DNA of 64,000 nt from assembly GCA_023460955.1 (NCBI GenBank), contig JAEWOH010000083.1:1-64000 (forward strand). Reading direction: 5' to 3'. Numbering within the stretch: the first letter of the stretch is position 1; the number at the start of each line of letters is the position of its first letter. Source of the stretch: Bacillota bacterium (GTDB lineage: Bacteria; Bacillota; Clostridia; Acetivibrionales; DSM-1351). Below, in pieces: positions 17,026-24,825 of the stretch. The notes beneath the pieces are model-generated. The model was not told the origin of the DNA. It did not search any database and saw nothing but the letters and a program-made list of their open reading frames with translations. Made by a program: the position numbers and the translations under genes.

Positions 17026-17127
17026 ACAAACTTCACCTCATGAGACTTATAGTTTTTTTCTTGAACCGTTACTATTATATATAATAACACAAAATTATAC
17101 AAACAATCATTAATTTAACGAATCCGT

Positions 17128-17158
17128 TTTTTTGTAAACAACTAGTGTTTACAAAAAA
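17128..17158. promoter_or_regulatory. 13-bp perfect inverted repeat upstream of lepB
   Basis: TTTTTTGTAAACA (17128-17140) and TGTTTACAAAAAA (17146-17158) are separated by ACTAG. It is too rich in A downstream to be a minus-strand terminator. It overlaps the T tract of the rplS terminator and lies about 100 bp upstream of lepB. It may be an operator or a second hairpin. Confidence 0.5.
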
Positions 17159-17191
17159 CTAAAACCTAGGAACGTTTAGCCCCTAGGTTTT
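17152..17191 (-). terminator. Intrinsic terminator of rplS
   Basis: On the minus strand a perfect 10-bp stem AAAACCTAGG/CCTAGGTTTT (17182-17191 with 17161-17170) is followed by AGTTTTTTG. Confidence 0.9.
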
Positions 17192-17225
17192 ACTGTTTTG
17201 TGCCCTTTAAGACACCTATGACTTT

Positions 17226-17570
17226 TTAGTCAATTCTTTCTTTAATCTTAGCTGCTTTACCAACTCTATCACGCAGATAGTAAAGTTTAGCTCTTCTAAC
17301 AACACCTTTTCTAACAACATCGATATGATCGATTCTTGGTGAGTTAACTGGGAATATTCTTTCAACACCAACACCGTAAGATACTCTTCTTACAGTAAAA
17401 GTTTCCTTTAAACCGGAACCCTTTAAAGCTATAACAGTACCTTCGAATACCTGGATTCTTTCCCTGTTTCCTTCTTTAATCTTGGCATGAACCTTAATAA
17501 AATCACCAATTTCCAACTTGGGAAGGTCAGTTCTTATCTGTTCATTTTCGATTGACTTCAATATATCCAT
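17226..17570 (-). CDS. rplS: 50S ribosomal protein L19
   Basis: This encodes 114 residues, the full length for L19, with the signature KGSGLKETFTVRRVSYGVGVERIFP and a C-terminal KLYYLRDRVGKAAKIKER stretch. It usually follows trmD in Firmicutes. Here trmD is 32.7 kb away and rplS has its own promoter, leader and terminator. AAGGAGG precedes the ATG. Confidence 0.98.
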   Translation of the reverse strand: MDILKSIENEQIRTDLPKLEIGDFIKVHAKIKEGNRERIQVFEGTVIALKGSGLKETFTVRRVSYGVGVERIFPVNSPRIDHIDVVRKGVVRRAKLYYLRDRVGKAAKIKERID

Positions 17571-17717
17571 TTTTCATTTCCTCCTTCCTCTCCTAGACGT
17601 TCGTGCATCCTATGTGATTTTATCCCAAAAGAAAACCTTAAGGAATGTTATCCTAGTGAATTAATAAACTTATCGTGTATTAATTCCCTGTGCAGAGGAC
17701 CATCCGTATTACACACG
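17571..17717 (-). ncRNA. Long 5' leader of rplS, candidate L19 leader
   Basis: The transcript from the promoter at 17724-17753 carries about 145 nt before the rplS ATG. It contains a stem GAATTAATA/TATTAATTC and a conserved-looking block GGTCCTCTGCACAGGGAA. L19 is known to have an autoregulatory mRNA leader in Firmicutes. I did not verify the covariance model, so this is a candidate. The rest of the gap to 17876 holds the promoter and nothing else I recognise. Confidence 0.5.
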
Positions 17718-17723
17718 CTGAAT

Positions 17724-17753
17724 ATTATAGCATAACAGTTAAACTAATGTAAA
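17724..17753 (-). promoter_or_regulatory. rplS promoter, sigma-A type
   Basis: On the minus strand -35 TTTACA (17748-17753) and -10 TATAAT (17724-17729) are separated by 18 bp. Confidence 0.8.
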
Positions 17754-17876
17754 GATTATTTGTTAAAAATTCTGTCTTTCTTGAATGAAAAATAGAATTT
17801 CTCTTTATGAATGTTAAAATAAATATTAACTGTCTGCTTAAGTTCTAATATGTGCTTAATTATATGTGCTTAATTC

Positions 17877-18785
17877 TCACAAATCCATACTTTCTTTTAC
17901 GGCTGAAATAGCAATCCAATCTCCGTCAGAGGAGTATTCGCTTCCGGTAAGGTCATTCCATACATGATTTATCTGAAAGCCTGCACCGATCATTACAGCT
18001 TTAATTGAAGCAAGCGAGTAGTCGTGGAACCAATTTCTATAAACTTTTGTATCATCTTTGTCTATTACTATGTATTGATCAAGCCATAAATCCTTATCCG
18101 GATAATCAAAGCCCATCTCCAGAACTACATGTTCATTCTGTCGCCAAAAGCCTCCCTGGCTAAAATACCAGCCATTTTGAAGCTTATCTTTCATTCTTAA
18201 CTCTCTGGTTGTAACATCAAAAATGAAAACTCCATTGTCTTTTAAAGCTCTATAAATGATTTTTAACAACTTATCAAGATTCTCATCTGAGAAAGTATTC
18301 ACCTCTCCATAAATTTGAAGAACAGCGTCAAACTCATTCTCGTACTCCAGATCAAAGAAATTGATACATCTGTATTCCAGTGGAAGTTTTGTTTTTTCTG
18401 CAGCCGCTTTTGCATAATCAATTGAGCGCTGTGAAATGTCAACTCCTACTACTTGGATCCCTACTTTTGCAAGCCTTTCTGAATAAAGTCCCGGACCGCA
18501 TCCAAGATCAAGCAGTCTCATACCGGGTTTAAGCAGCCCGGAGTTAACAAGATTCTCTATAGTCTGGTCTATTATTTCTATCCTTCGGCTTGCAGCGTCA
18601 TGTAACTGATTCAGGTGTGCTTCAAGCATACCCTTTGAAATATGGGGATCGTCCCAAAAATACTTTTCACCCGGCTCAAAGGGTTCCGGCTGATTTGAAT
18701 ATTTATTAATGCTATCAATAAGTAATTTATTTAAGTGACTCTCTGTAACTGCATTTTTTGTTTTATTATTGTTTAACTGGTCCAT
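17877..18785 (-). CDS. SAM-dependent class I methyltransferase
   Basis: This encodes 302 residues. The Rossmann methyltransferase motif I is RLLDLGCGPGLYSERLAK, followed by the acidic residue in VVGVDIS and a motif IV-like FDAVLQIYGEVN. The C-terminal part resembles small-molecule methyltransferases that act with a cytosolic substrate, which cannot be named. It starts 1 bp after the rsgA stop, so the two genes are co-transcribed. AAAGGAA overlaps the end of rsgA. Confidence 0.85.
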   Translation of the reverse strand: MDQLNNNKTKNAVTESHLNKLLIDSINKYSNQPEPFEPGEKYFWDDPHISKGMLEAHLNQLHDAASRRIEIIDQTIENLVNSGLLKPGMRLLDLGCGPGLYSERLAKVGIQVVGVDISQRSIDYAKAAAEKTKLPLEYRCINFFDLEYENEFDAVLQIYGEVNTFSDENLDKLLKIIYRALKDNGVFIFDVTTRELRMKDKLQNGWYFSQGGFWRQNEHVVLEMGFDYPDKDLWLDQYIVIDKDDTKVYRNWFHDYSLASIKAVMIGAGFQINHVWNDLTGSEYSSDGDWIAISAVKESMDL

Positions 18786-18786
18786 T

Positions 18787-19836
18787 TTAATATGTTCCTT
18801 TCGAAAATTGTTTTTGAAATTTTGATATTTGTCGTCCCCACTGCTTTTCTTGAAGTCTTAACTTTCCATCCTTTTTTGCTTCAAGATGTGCCAGTTCCTT
18901 TTGAAGCTTCAGCCAGCTGCCCCATCTTTTACTATCAAGAGTTCCTGCTGAAAGTGCTTCCTGTACTGCACACCCGGGCTCATTTTCATGCTTGCAGTCA
19001 TGGAACCTGCAGCTTGAAACAAGCTCCTCAATATCACCGAACATTATGTCCATGCCTGTTTCAGCATCCCACAGAGAGAGAGTCCTCATCCCGGGTGTGT
19101 CAAGTATAAGCCCTCCACCCGGCAAGAGCACCAGTTCTCTATGGGTTGTAGTATGTCTACCTCTGCTGTCGTCCTCACGTATTGCCTGAGTTTTTAAAAG
19201 CTCTTCTCCTGCAAGAAAATTAACCAAGGTAGATTTTCCTACGCCGGACGACCCCAACAGAGCAACTGTTTTGCCGGGAGCGAGGTACCTGCGTATTTCA
19301 TCAATTCCTTCCCCTGTCACAGAACTGATTGCGTGTACCTCAACACCTGCAGCTGTGCCATAAACCATACTTAGTTTTTCTGCCACATTTTCACAGCAAT
19401 CTGCCTTTGTCAGAACCACTACCGGCACAGCACCGCTGTCCCAGGCAGCAATAAGGTATCTTTCCAGTCTCTTCATATTGAAGTCCTTATTCAAGGACTG
19501 TATTAGAAACACTGTATCTGCGTTTGCTGCAACCACTTGCTCCTTAAGTTCTATTCCGGCCGCGGCCCTTGAGAACTTGGTTCTCCTGTTTAGTACAAAC
19601 CTTATCAATATATCCGTGCCTTCTGCCTGGAGCGCAACCCAATCACCTACAGCAAGCTGCATAAATTCATTACCCTTGTTAAGCGGCCGGTTTGCTAATA
19701 TTTCGCCGTCAGAGGTTGCAATTTTCAGCTGCTGACCAAAGTCGGCTGTAATTCGTCCCGGAAACATATCCGGGGCAGCTTTGTTGTTCCACTCTGCTTC
19801 AAAGTACTCATTCCATCCGTATTCTTTTATATTCAT
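18787..19836 (-). CDS. rsgA: Ribosome small-subunit GTPase A
   Basis: This encodes 349 residues from ATG 19836; a TTG one codon earlier is less likely. An N-terminal OB fold (about 30-90) is followed by a circularly permuted GTPase, G4 as TKAD and G1 as GSSGVGKSTLVNF, and a zinc knuckle with Cys in CRFHDCKHENEPGC. RsgA (YloQ) checks late 30S assembly. The ATG overlaps the stop of a 49-codon gene upstream (TGATG), so translation of the two is probably coupled. Confidence 0.95.
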   Translation of the reverse strand: MNIKEYGWNEYFEAEWNNKAAPDMFPGRITADFGQQLKIATSDGEILANRPLNKGNEFMQLAVGDWVALQAEGTDILIRFVLNRRTKFSRAAAGIELKEQVVAANADTVFLIQSLNKDFNMKRLERYLIAAWDSGAVPVVVLTKADCCENVAEKLSMVYGTAAGVEVHAISSVTGEGIDEIRRYLAPGKTVALLGSSGVGKSTLVNFLAGEELLKTQAIREDDSRGRHTTTHRELVLLPGGGLILDTPGMRTLSLWDAETGMDIMFGDIEELVSSCRFHDCKHENEPGCAVQEALSAGTLDSKRWGSWLKLQKELAHLEAKKDGKLRLQEKQWGRQISKFQKQFSKGTY

Positions 19837-19985
19837 CAATAATCATCCTTTATAAATTTTTTCTCATCCTGTCTTCGTTTCTTTTTATTTTTTAGATTGT
19901 TTTCCTGAACTCTGGTTCTGGGATTTATAATCCAACTTCCACGGATTTCTCTCATAAAATCGGCAGTAGTTTTTTTCTGTGCCAT
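19836..19985 (-). CDS. Small basic protein, translationally coupled to rsgA
   Basis: A 49-residue ORF starts with MAQKKTTADFMREIRGSW and has a Lys/Arg-rich C-terminal half (NKKKRRQ). AAGGAGG precedes its ATG, and its TGA overlaps the rsgA ATG. I do not recognise the family. The good ribosome binding site, the coupling and the balanced codon use argue that it is real. A nucleic-acid or ribosome-associated role would fit its charge and neighbour, but that is inference. Confidence 0.65.
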   Translation of the reverse strand: MAQKKTTADFMREIRGSWIINPRTRVQENNLKNKKKRRQDEKKFIKDDY

Positions 19986-20126
19986 AATAAAGCCTCCTTT
20001 TCGCATTTTAATGCGATTAAAACATTAAATGTTTCATACATTATGTTTGCTTTCAACTAATATCATTCCACATCGAGCTAAAATATCTCAATTTTTTGAC
20101 TGTTAAATTAATAGTTTTTAGACAAT

Positions 20127-20158
20127 AAAAATCCGCAGATAACGACCACCTGCGGATT
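20127..20158 (-). terminator. Second intrinsic terminator of the 20.4-kb RNA unit
   Basis: On the minus strand AATCCGCAG/CTGCGGATT (20150-20158 with 20130-20138) is followed by TTTTTATTG. It lies 20 bp behind another terminator and no annotated minus-strand gene ends here. Confidence 0.75.
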
Positions 20159-20170
20159 AAAAAAGGCAAT

Positions 20171-20195
20171 AAAAAAACACGCTACATAATGCGTG
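20171..20195 (-). terminator. First intrinsic terminator of the 20.4-kb RNA unit
   Basis: On the minus strand CACGC/GCGTG (20191-20195 with 20178-20182) is followed by seven T. Confidence 0.75.
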
Positions 20196-20359
20196 CCAAC
20201 ATGTGCATCAATAAAAGGTTAAATTTTGTAATTAATACAGCATTAAAACCATGATATCGAAGTTTAATTGTATCCACCATTCAGTTGCTCGAAAGAAGCC
20301 GCATCGGAACAAAAGCATCTTTTAAAAAGTTAACTCTTTGTACCGTTGCCGATATGAAA

Positions 20360-20398
20360 TTAGTAAAAAGCCACCTCAACAAATAATTTTAAATACAT
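20360..20398 (-). CDS. Possible 12-residue peptide
   Basis: MYLKLFVEVAFY is preceded by AAAGGAG with nine-base spacing, inside the small-RNA unit. The sequence TTATGTATTTAAAA occurs both at its start and about 35 bp upstream. It is hydrophobic and could be a leader peptide. The evidence is only the ribosome binding site and the promoter. Confidence 0.35.
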   Translation of the reverse strand: MYLKLFVEVAFY

Positions 20399-20438
20399 AA
20401 ACAACAACTCCTTTCGTCAATTTTTAAATACATAATTA

Positions 20439-20468
20439 ATTATACGGCTTCTTTCCATCTATTGTCAA
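20439..20468 (-). promoter_or_regulatory. Consensus sigma-A promoter of the small-RNA unit
   Basis: On the minus strand -35 TTGACA (20463-20468) and -10 TATAAT (20439-20444) are separated by 18 bp. Both hexamers are perfect. Confidence 0.85.
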
Positions 20469-20586
20469 TAACAATATTCGTCGAGTATACATATTATGTA
20501 TTAAAGTTCGGCTGGTTTTATTATAATTTTTTAGTTGTATAAATAATATGGCAATGTTCAATAATATAAAATGAGGTGGCTTAGCT

Positions 20587-20865
20587 GTGGCAATGTATGT
20601 TAAAAATCCAATCCCGGTAGAAGCAATTGAATATAGAACAGGCTTGGAAGATGGCTTTGACGAAGTAGATACTGCCGTGAAAGCCGGTCTTAATATGGAA
20701 AATTATGTGTTTCTTGAAAATATGGACAGGGTTCCTTACATCATAACTCTGGAAGGAAAACATTATATAAGTAAAGGTGATTATATTATTACCGGTGTAG
20801 ATGGAGAAAGATATCCCTGTAAAAAGGATATCTTCTTGAGAACCTATTCTCCGCTAAAACTATAG
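20587..20865 (+). CDS. Small phage-type protein, function unknown
   Basis: This encodes 92 residues, GTG start at 20587 with GAGGTGG seven bases upstream. The C-terminal half, with KGDYIITGVDGERYPCK, resembles small proteins found in phages and prophages of Firmicutes. No function is known to me. It is the only phage-like gene here and it lies alone, between the small-RNA unit and the TIR/SLATT genes, which converge on it. Confidence 0.6.
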   Translation: MAMYVKNPIPVEAIEYRTGLEDGFDEVDTAVKAGLNMENYVFLENMDRVPYIITLEGKHYISKGDYIITGVDGERYPCKKDIFLRTYSPLKL

Positions 20866-20867
20866 AA

Positions 20868-21314
20868 TTACGATTTCTCTGATTTAGTCAGGCTCAGCTC
20901 TATGGTCTTCCAATTTCTATTTTCATTTTCCAGAATTGAGTTAACTATGATTACTAGCAGTTCTTTTTTATTTTGCCCGTTATAAGGACTACAGTTATTT
21001 ATATAAAGATCCTTTTGATGCTTTAGCGCTTCTGCAACCGTTCGATACTCTATCCAAAGCTTGTGATAACCAAAGGCAGTGTTTAGCCCTGTGACTATAG
21101 TTATGATCGAGCCCATAAGGGCAACAATGTATTTAGCTGCGCCGAAACCGTCAATGAATAAAACTACAAACGGAATCATTGCCGAGAGAATTATATCTGA
21201 TACAGTAAGTACTAAGTATCTTTTTTTGTTTGCTACAGATTTAATGTCATAATATTCAAGGTAAACATTAATATAATTTTCTGCATTAAGCTCTGTAGAA
21301 TCATCAAGCTCCAT
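20868..21314 (-). CDS. SLATT-type two-TM protein (DUF4231-like)
   Basis: This encodes 148 residues. An N-terminal helix (about 12-30) leads into two membrane segments (about 35-55 and 60-82) joined by a short loop, then an amphipathic region with YHKLWIEYRTVAEALKHQKDLY, the conserved block of DUF4231/SLATT proteins. SLATT proteins are predicted pore-forming effectors that act with nucleotide-signalling or NAD-related enzymes in bacterial immunity (Burroughs and Aravind predictions). It lies 20 bp downstream of a TIR-domain gene on the same strand, which is the sort of partner expected. Confidence 0.78.
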   Translation of the reverse strand: MELDDSTELNAENYINVYLEYYDIKSVANKKRYLVLTVSDIILSAMIPFVVLFIDGFGAAKYIVALMGSIITIVTGLNTAFGYHKLWIEYRTVAEALKHQKDLYINNCSPYNGQNKKELLVIIVNSILENENRNWKTIELSLTKSEKS

Positions 21315-21334
21315 AAATTTACCTCGTTTGCAGA

Positions 21335-21745
21335 CTAGAATTGAAAAATAAATTCTTTTGCAAGCTCCACAGCTTTTTCGGGCTCATCAGTATAAAAAGT
21401 ATTAGTTGTTAAGAATTCATGCGGAATCCTAATATCATGTTCTGAAACGGTTCGGTCAATTATCAGCCCAAGTAAAGCTCTCATTTTACCAAGCCTTAAA
21501 AGTTCAAGGGCTGTATTTATTTCCTCCCTTACAAATACTTTTTCAAGTGAGCTGTTTGAAATAAATAATATAAAAAGCTGTGTCTCCTCCAGGTGCTTTA
21601 ATATATTTTGCATTGGTGTGTCCCTTTTATAAGGCTGTAGGAAATAAATCAATTTATATTTATCGGGCAAAACATCCATTTTATCGATTACTGCTTTTAT
21701 ATAATCGTCGTCCTTACTGCTGTGGGATAAAAATATATTGATCAT
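21335..21745 (-). CDS. Single-domain TIR protein
   Basis: This encodes 136 residues covering one TIR domain and nothing else. NIFLSHSSKDDDY is the first strand and box 1-like motif, LFILFISNSS the central strand, and FVREEI (Glu74-Glu75) the position of the catalytic Glu in NAD-consuming TIRs. Bacterial TIR domains cleave NAD or make cyclic ADP-ribose signals in Thoeris and related defence systems. With the SLATT gene downstream it forms a likely two-gene immune module. Whether the catalytic site is active is not certain. GAGAGG precedes the ATG. Confidence 0.78.
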   Translation of the reverse strand: MINIFLSHSSKDDDYIKAVIDKMDVLPDKYKLIYFLQPYKRDTPMQNILKHLEETQLFILFISNSSLEKVFVREEINTALELLRLGKMRALLGLIIDRTVSEHDIRIPHEFLTTNTFYTDEPEKAVELAKEFIFQF

Positions 21746-21829
21746 TAAAGCCTCTCATAATAAGCTTAGGAGTATCAATATATTTTATGCTTGTACTCAC
21801 CGATACATGTCAATTAACTCTCAGAAATA

Positions 21830-22819
21830 TTATAAGCCCAATAAATCTAGAACTGATACTTCCACGTGCCTGTTTTTCCCCTCGTATGGGAAATCATGAA
21901 TATGAAGGGCAGGATTGAAATTCAGTTCAATTATGCTGTAATTTTCCGAGTCAGGGTTGTCAACAATATTATCTATAATAATATCGGCACCGCAGATTTT
22001 TGCTCCAACCACCTTTGCTGCCTTAACTGCTATTTTTTTATATGCCTCTGAAATTTGGTCGGTGAAATCAATGCTGTCACCACCTGTACTTATATTAGAA
22101 TTTTCTCTTAAAAACACTGTTTCACCGTTTTGTGGAATATAAGTTATATCCTTTCCCTGTAATTTTATAAAGTCTATTTCAACCGACCCAAGTTTAATTC
22201 TTTCCAGAGGTGTTTTATAGCCTTCTCCTCTTAGGACATCCTTATTTTTAGCATGAACCAGCTGTTCAATTGTACTTTGTCCATCACCTTTAACATTTGC
22301 AGGAACGCGGTGCAAAACTGCAACCACTTCATCTCCGATAACCAGAAACCTGTATTCCTTCCCTTCTATAAATTCTTCAATCATAACTTCTTCATCGAAT
22401 TGTAATGCATACTCTACAGCATTTTTAAGACTTTCAGCTACGTCCAAGGGTTTAAGAATTATTACACCTTTTCCGAAATTTGTTGACTTAGGTTTAATTA
22501 CAATATTTTTGTTTCTAAAACTATCAAAGTATTTCAAAGCTTCATCAACAGAAGTAACTGTAATCCCCTTGGGTACGTTTATGTCATTTTCACTAAGTAT
22601 GAGCTTGGTAACCTCTTTATTTTCCATTATCAGAGGTGATATATAAGTATCGGCAGAAGTTCTTGTGGCCTGTTTTATATACTCAGTTTTATTACCTTTC
22701 TTTAAGCGAATAAAGTTGTCTTTCCAGTCTAGCACGTTTACCTCTATTTCCCTTCTTATTGCCTCTCTTATCAATATTTGAGTTGATAATTCCAAACCTT
22801 CATAATCTCTACTCAGCAT
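21830..22819 (-). CDS. ATP-grasp glutathione synthetase domain protein (C-terminal half of GshF type)
   Basis: This encodes 329 residues from ATG 22819, with GGAGG upstream. It is an ATP-grasp ligase whose closest recognisable type is the C-terminal half of bifunctional GshF: IVIKPKSTNFGKGV (nucleotide-binding loop), MIEEFIEGKEYRFLVIGDEV, VPANVKGDG and the C-terminal ELNFNPALHIHDFP metal/substrate region. It would join gamma-glutamylcysteine and glycine. The partner ligase is encoded 43 bp upstream as a separate gene, and there is no frameshift between them. Confidence 0.85.
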   Translation of the reverse strand: MLSRDYEGLELSTQILIREAIRREIEVNVLDWKDNFIRLKKGNKTEYIKQATRTSADTYISPLIMENKEVTKLILSENDINVPKGITVTSVDEALKYFDSFRNKNIVIKPKSTNFGKGVIILKPLDVAESLKNAVEYALQFDEEVMIEEFIEGKEYRFLVIGDEVVAVLHRVPANVKGDGQSTIEQLVHAKNKDVLRGEGYKTPLERIKLGSVEIDFIKLQGKDITYIPQNGETVFLRENSNISTGGDSIDFTDQISEAYKKIAVKAAKVVGAKICGADIIIDNIVDNPDSENYSIIELNFNPALHIHDFPYEGKNRHVEVSVLDLLGL

Positions 22820-22862
22820 AATTTTTCCTCCACTCAATAATATATAAACCTGTTGTGCATAC

Positions 22863-24344
22863 TTATTTTGTTTGTATTAATTCTTTCTTTTTTATTAACC
22901 CCAACCCGTACTCAATAAAATTTTTGTCCGATTGCTGCATTTCACTCTGTATTATTTCTGAAGGCAGCAGTGATGTATTGATAAGCTTTGAGTACTCATT
23001 GTTAATACAACTGAGATACTTATTATCTCCCGAGGATTTATCCATGAGGTACGCAATATATCCAAGCTTTACAAATATTGCTTCTCCAATCTCTTTTAGA
23101 AATGACAGTCGCTGCTCTTTATCATAAAGTAATAAATCTTTTTTCCTCCCCATAAGTGCAGTTAAATGATGGTTTACGGTTATTTTTTCAAGTTCTGTTC
23201 GATTAATTTCCGGACTGAACTCAAAAAGACAGTAAAGCATAAAAACCTGTAAGAAATGCATTTGCTCCAGGCTTATACCACATTTGTCAAATGGGTTGAT
23301 GTCAAGAATTCTGATTTCAAGGTATTTCACCCCCCTTTCTGCCAAAGCTTCAATTTGCGTTTCACCCTTTTTCAAGTTTTGTTTTAGTCTTATGGGAGAA
23401 TAAAATTCGCTTTCCTTTTGTAATATGTTACCGTTGAGCTGAGGCATTTCCTCAAGCTTATCTGTGTAGGTATATTCCTTAGTGAACATTTTTGAATATT
23501 TTTGACTTTTAGTTGTCATCATTATATTTATTTTTCTGATGTACTCCTCCAAACTGTTGTAAAAAACATCAAAGCTTCTGTTAGCAGTATTTGAGTAGCC
23601 AAATCTGCTGACACGAAGAGAAGTTGCAAATTTATTAAAATCACCCATTATATCAATATATTCCGGACAGCACTTCTGAATAATTTCAAGCTCCCTGGTT
23701 ATTACAGGAATATAGGTCTCATCGCAGTCCGGAGAAGCACCAAACAAATAGATAATCAGCCATCTGTAACGTAAAAAATTTCTTGTGACTGATAGATACA
23801 TGTCGTTTTTGAAGGCAGTCAAGGTTTTTCTACTTCCAAAAAAATTAAAGAGCAGGCTTATAAGCTCATCGGAGAAAGAAATATTAAAGTGTATTCCTGA
23901 AATCATTTGCATTTTCTTACCATACCTTAGTGCTAAGCCATTCCTGTAAGCTGTTCTCTCTGCACCTTCAACACTTGGCTTGAATTTTGCCACTGGAATT
24001 TGTTCTTCAGGAGGCAGCCTTGGAGGCATGCTTAAGGGCCACAACAGCTCCTCGCCAATCCCTTTTACTACCTCAAAATGTAAATGTTTTAAGGAATTAT
24101 AGACCTTTTCTACAGAGTCAAATGCAGGTGTAATAATTTCAATCTGACTTTCAGAGAAATCTGTTGTAATGCACTTGTTTTCTTCTTTATCACCGAATAC
24201 TTCAGGATGCGGGGTCAGGGCCAGTTCGCCGGATGAAGTCACTCTCTGCGCCTCTCTTTCTATTCCGAAGAGTCCCTGTGTAAGAAGTTTTGAATTACTG
24301 TCCTCCATGAATAGTTTAAGCATGTTATCAAAGTTCCATTTCAT
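22863..24344 (-). CDS. gshA: Glutamate-cysteine ligase (N-terminal half of GshF type)
   Basis: This encodes 493 residues. GLFGIEREAQRV near the N-terminus, the FSESQIEIITP block, MPPRLP, and SGIHFNISFSD are the conserved parts of proteobacterial and GshF-type glutamate-cysteine ligases. It makes gamma-glutamylcysteine from Glu, Cys and ATP, the committed step of glutathione synthesis. In Listeria and streptococci this domain is fused to the ATP-grasp synthetase; here it ends as a free protein. Upstream lies an element matching the arsR operator. AAGGAAAGG precedes the ATG. Confidence 0.9.
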   Translation of the reverse strand: MKWNFDNMLKLFMEDSNSKLLTQGLFGIEREAQRVTSSGELALTPHPEVFGDKEENKCITTDFSESQIEIITPAFDSVEKVYNSLKHLHFEVVKGIGEELLWPLSMPPRLPPEEQIPVAKFKPSVEGAERTAYRNGLALRYGKKMQMISGIHFNISFSDELISLLFNFFGSRKTLTAFKNDMYLSVTRNFLRYRWLIIYLFGASPDCDETYIPVITRELEIIQKCCPEYIDIMGDFNKFATSLRVSRFGYSNTANRSFDVFYNSLEEYIRKINIMMTTKSQKYSKMFTKEYTYTDKLEEMPQLNGNILQKESEFYSPIRLKQNLKKGETQIEALAERGVKYLEIRILDINPFDKCGISLEQMHFLQVFMLYCLFEFSPEINRTELEKITVNHHLTALMGRKKDLLLYDKEQRLSFLKEIGEAIFVKLGYIAYLMDKSSGDNKYLSCINNEYSKLINTSLLPSEIIQSEMQQSDKNFIEYGLGLIKKKELIQTK

Positions 24345-24371
24345 ACTTATCAGCCTTTCCTTAAAGATATA

Positions 24372-24399
24372 TTTTATTGTTCTAAGAATATCGAACTCT
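24372..24399. promoter_or_regulatory. ArsR-operator-like element upstream of gshA
   Basis: TTTTATTGTTC-N10-GAACTCT, with palindromic GTTC-N10-GAAC at 24379-24396. It matches 23 of 28 positions of the element in the arsR promoter (24824-24851) read on the other strand. It lies 35 bp before the gshA ATG. Confidence 0.6.
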
Positions 24400-24516
24400 T
24401 AGAATAAAAAAAATGACTTATTATTATTGTTGCATTAATATTCTAATTTTTTATTTTTTTAATTTTTTAATTTTATTGTTCTATAACTATCTAACTTTAA
24501 AAGCAAAAAAATATGT

Positions 24517-24825
24517 CTACTTTAAAAAACTCCTTATTGCTTCCACTGCCTCCAGGTTAACCTTGCATAAGAAACTCTGTCCGTTACGGCTGCATGAAAT
24601 AAGCCCCGCATTTTCCAGTTCCTTAAAATGGTGCGAGATTGTAGACTTTGACAGGCTCATACAGCAGCACGCCTTGGTAAAGCACTTCTCCATTCCATCT
24701 GAATAAGTAAAATTACCTTGTTCATCTGCTGAGGTCTGCTGCCATTCATATAACATCTGAAATATTAAGAATCTTTGTTCACTCGAAAGTGCTTTAAATA
24801 TTTTTACTAAATTTATATTATCCAT
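24517..24825 (-). CDS. ArsR/SmtB-family metalloregulator
   Basis: This encodes 102 residues from ATG 24825. It is a winged-helix repressor: LVKIFKALSSEQRFLIFQML is the N-terminal part and LSKSTISHHFKELENAGLI the recognition helix. A Cys-rich stretch KCFTKACCCMSLS directly before the recognition helix could bind a soft metal such as Cu(I) or As(III). Its -10 element is only a few bases before the ATG, so the mRNA is almost leaderless and there is no Shine-Dalgarno. It is divergent from the copper ATPase gene. The longer upstream frame crosses the promoter and is rejected. Confidence 0.85.
   Translation of the reverse strand: MDNINLVKIFKALSSEQRFLIFQMLYEWQQTSADEQGNFTYSDGMEKCFTKACCCMSLSKSTISHHFKELENAGLISCSRNGQSFLCKVNLEAVEAIRSFLK

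Larger units (their letters stand above)
20171..20432 (-). ncRNA. Candidate small RNA or micro-ORF transcript, about 260 nt
   Basis: A consensus promoter (20439-20468) and tandem terminators frame this transcript. In the middle, ATCGG-C-AAC (20345-20353) pairs with GTTCCGAT (20303-20310) and encloses two hairpins, 20326-20339 and 20311-20323, so a three-way junction is drawn easily. Short frames also exist: 12 codons at 20398-20360 with an excellent ribosome binding site, 28 codons at 20318-20232 and 32 codons at 20280-20182 without one. I cannot match it to a known RNA family. The remainder of the 19986-20586 gap shows only short palindromes near 20003-20035. Confidence 0.55.

Noticed and set aside
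20182..20280. 32-codon ORF within the small-RNA unit
   Set aside because: It lacks a ribosome binding site and runs into the terminator stem. It is kept only as a possibility in the RNA entry.
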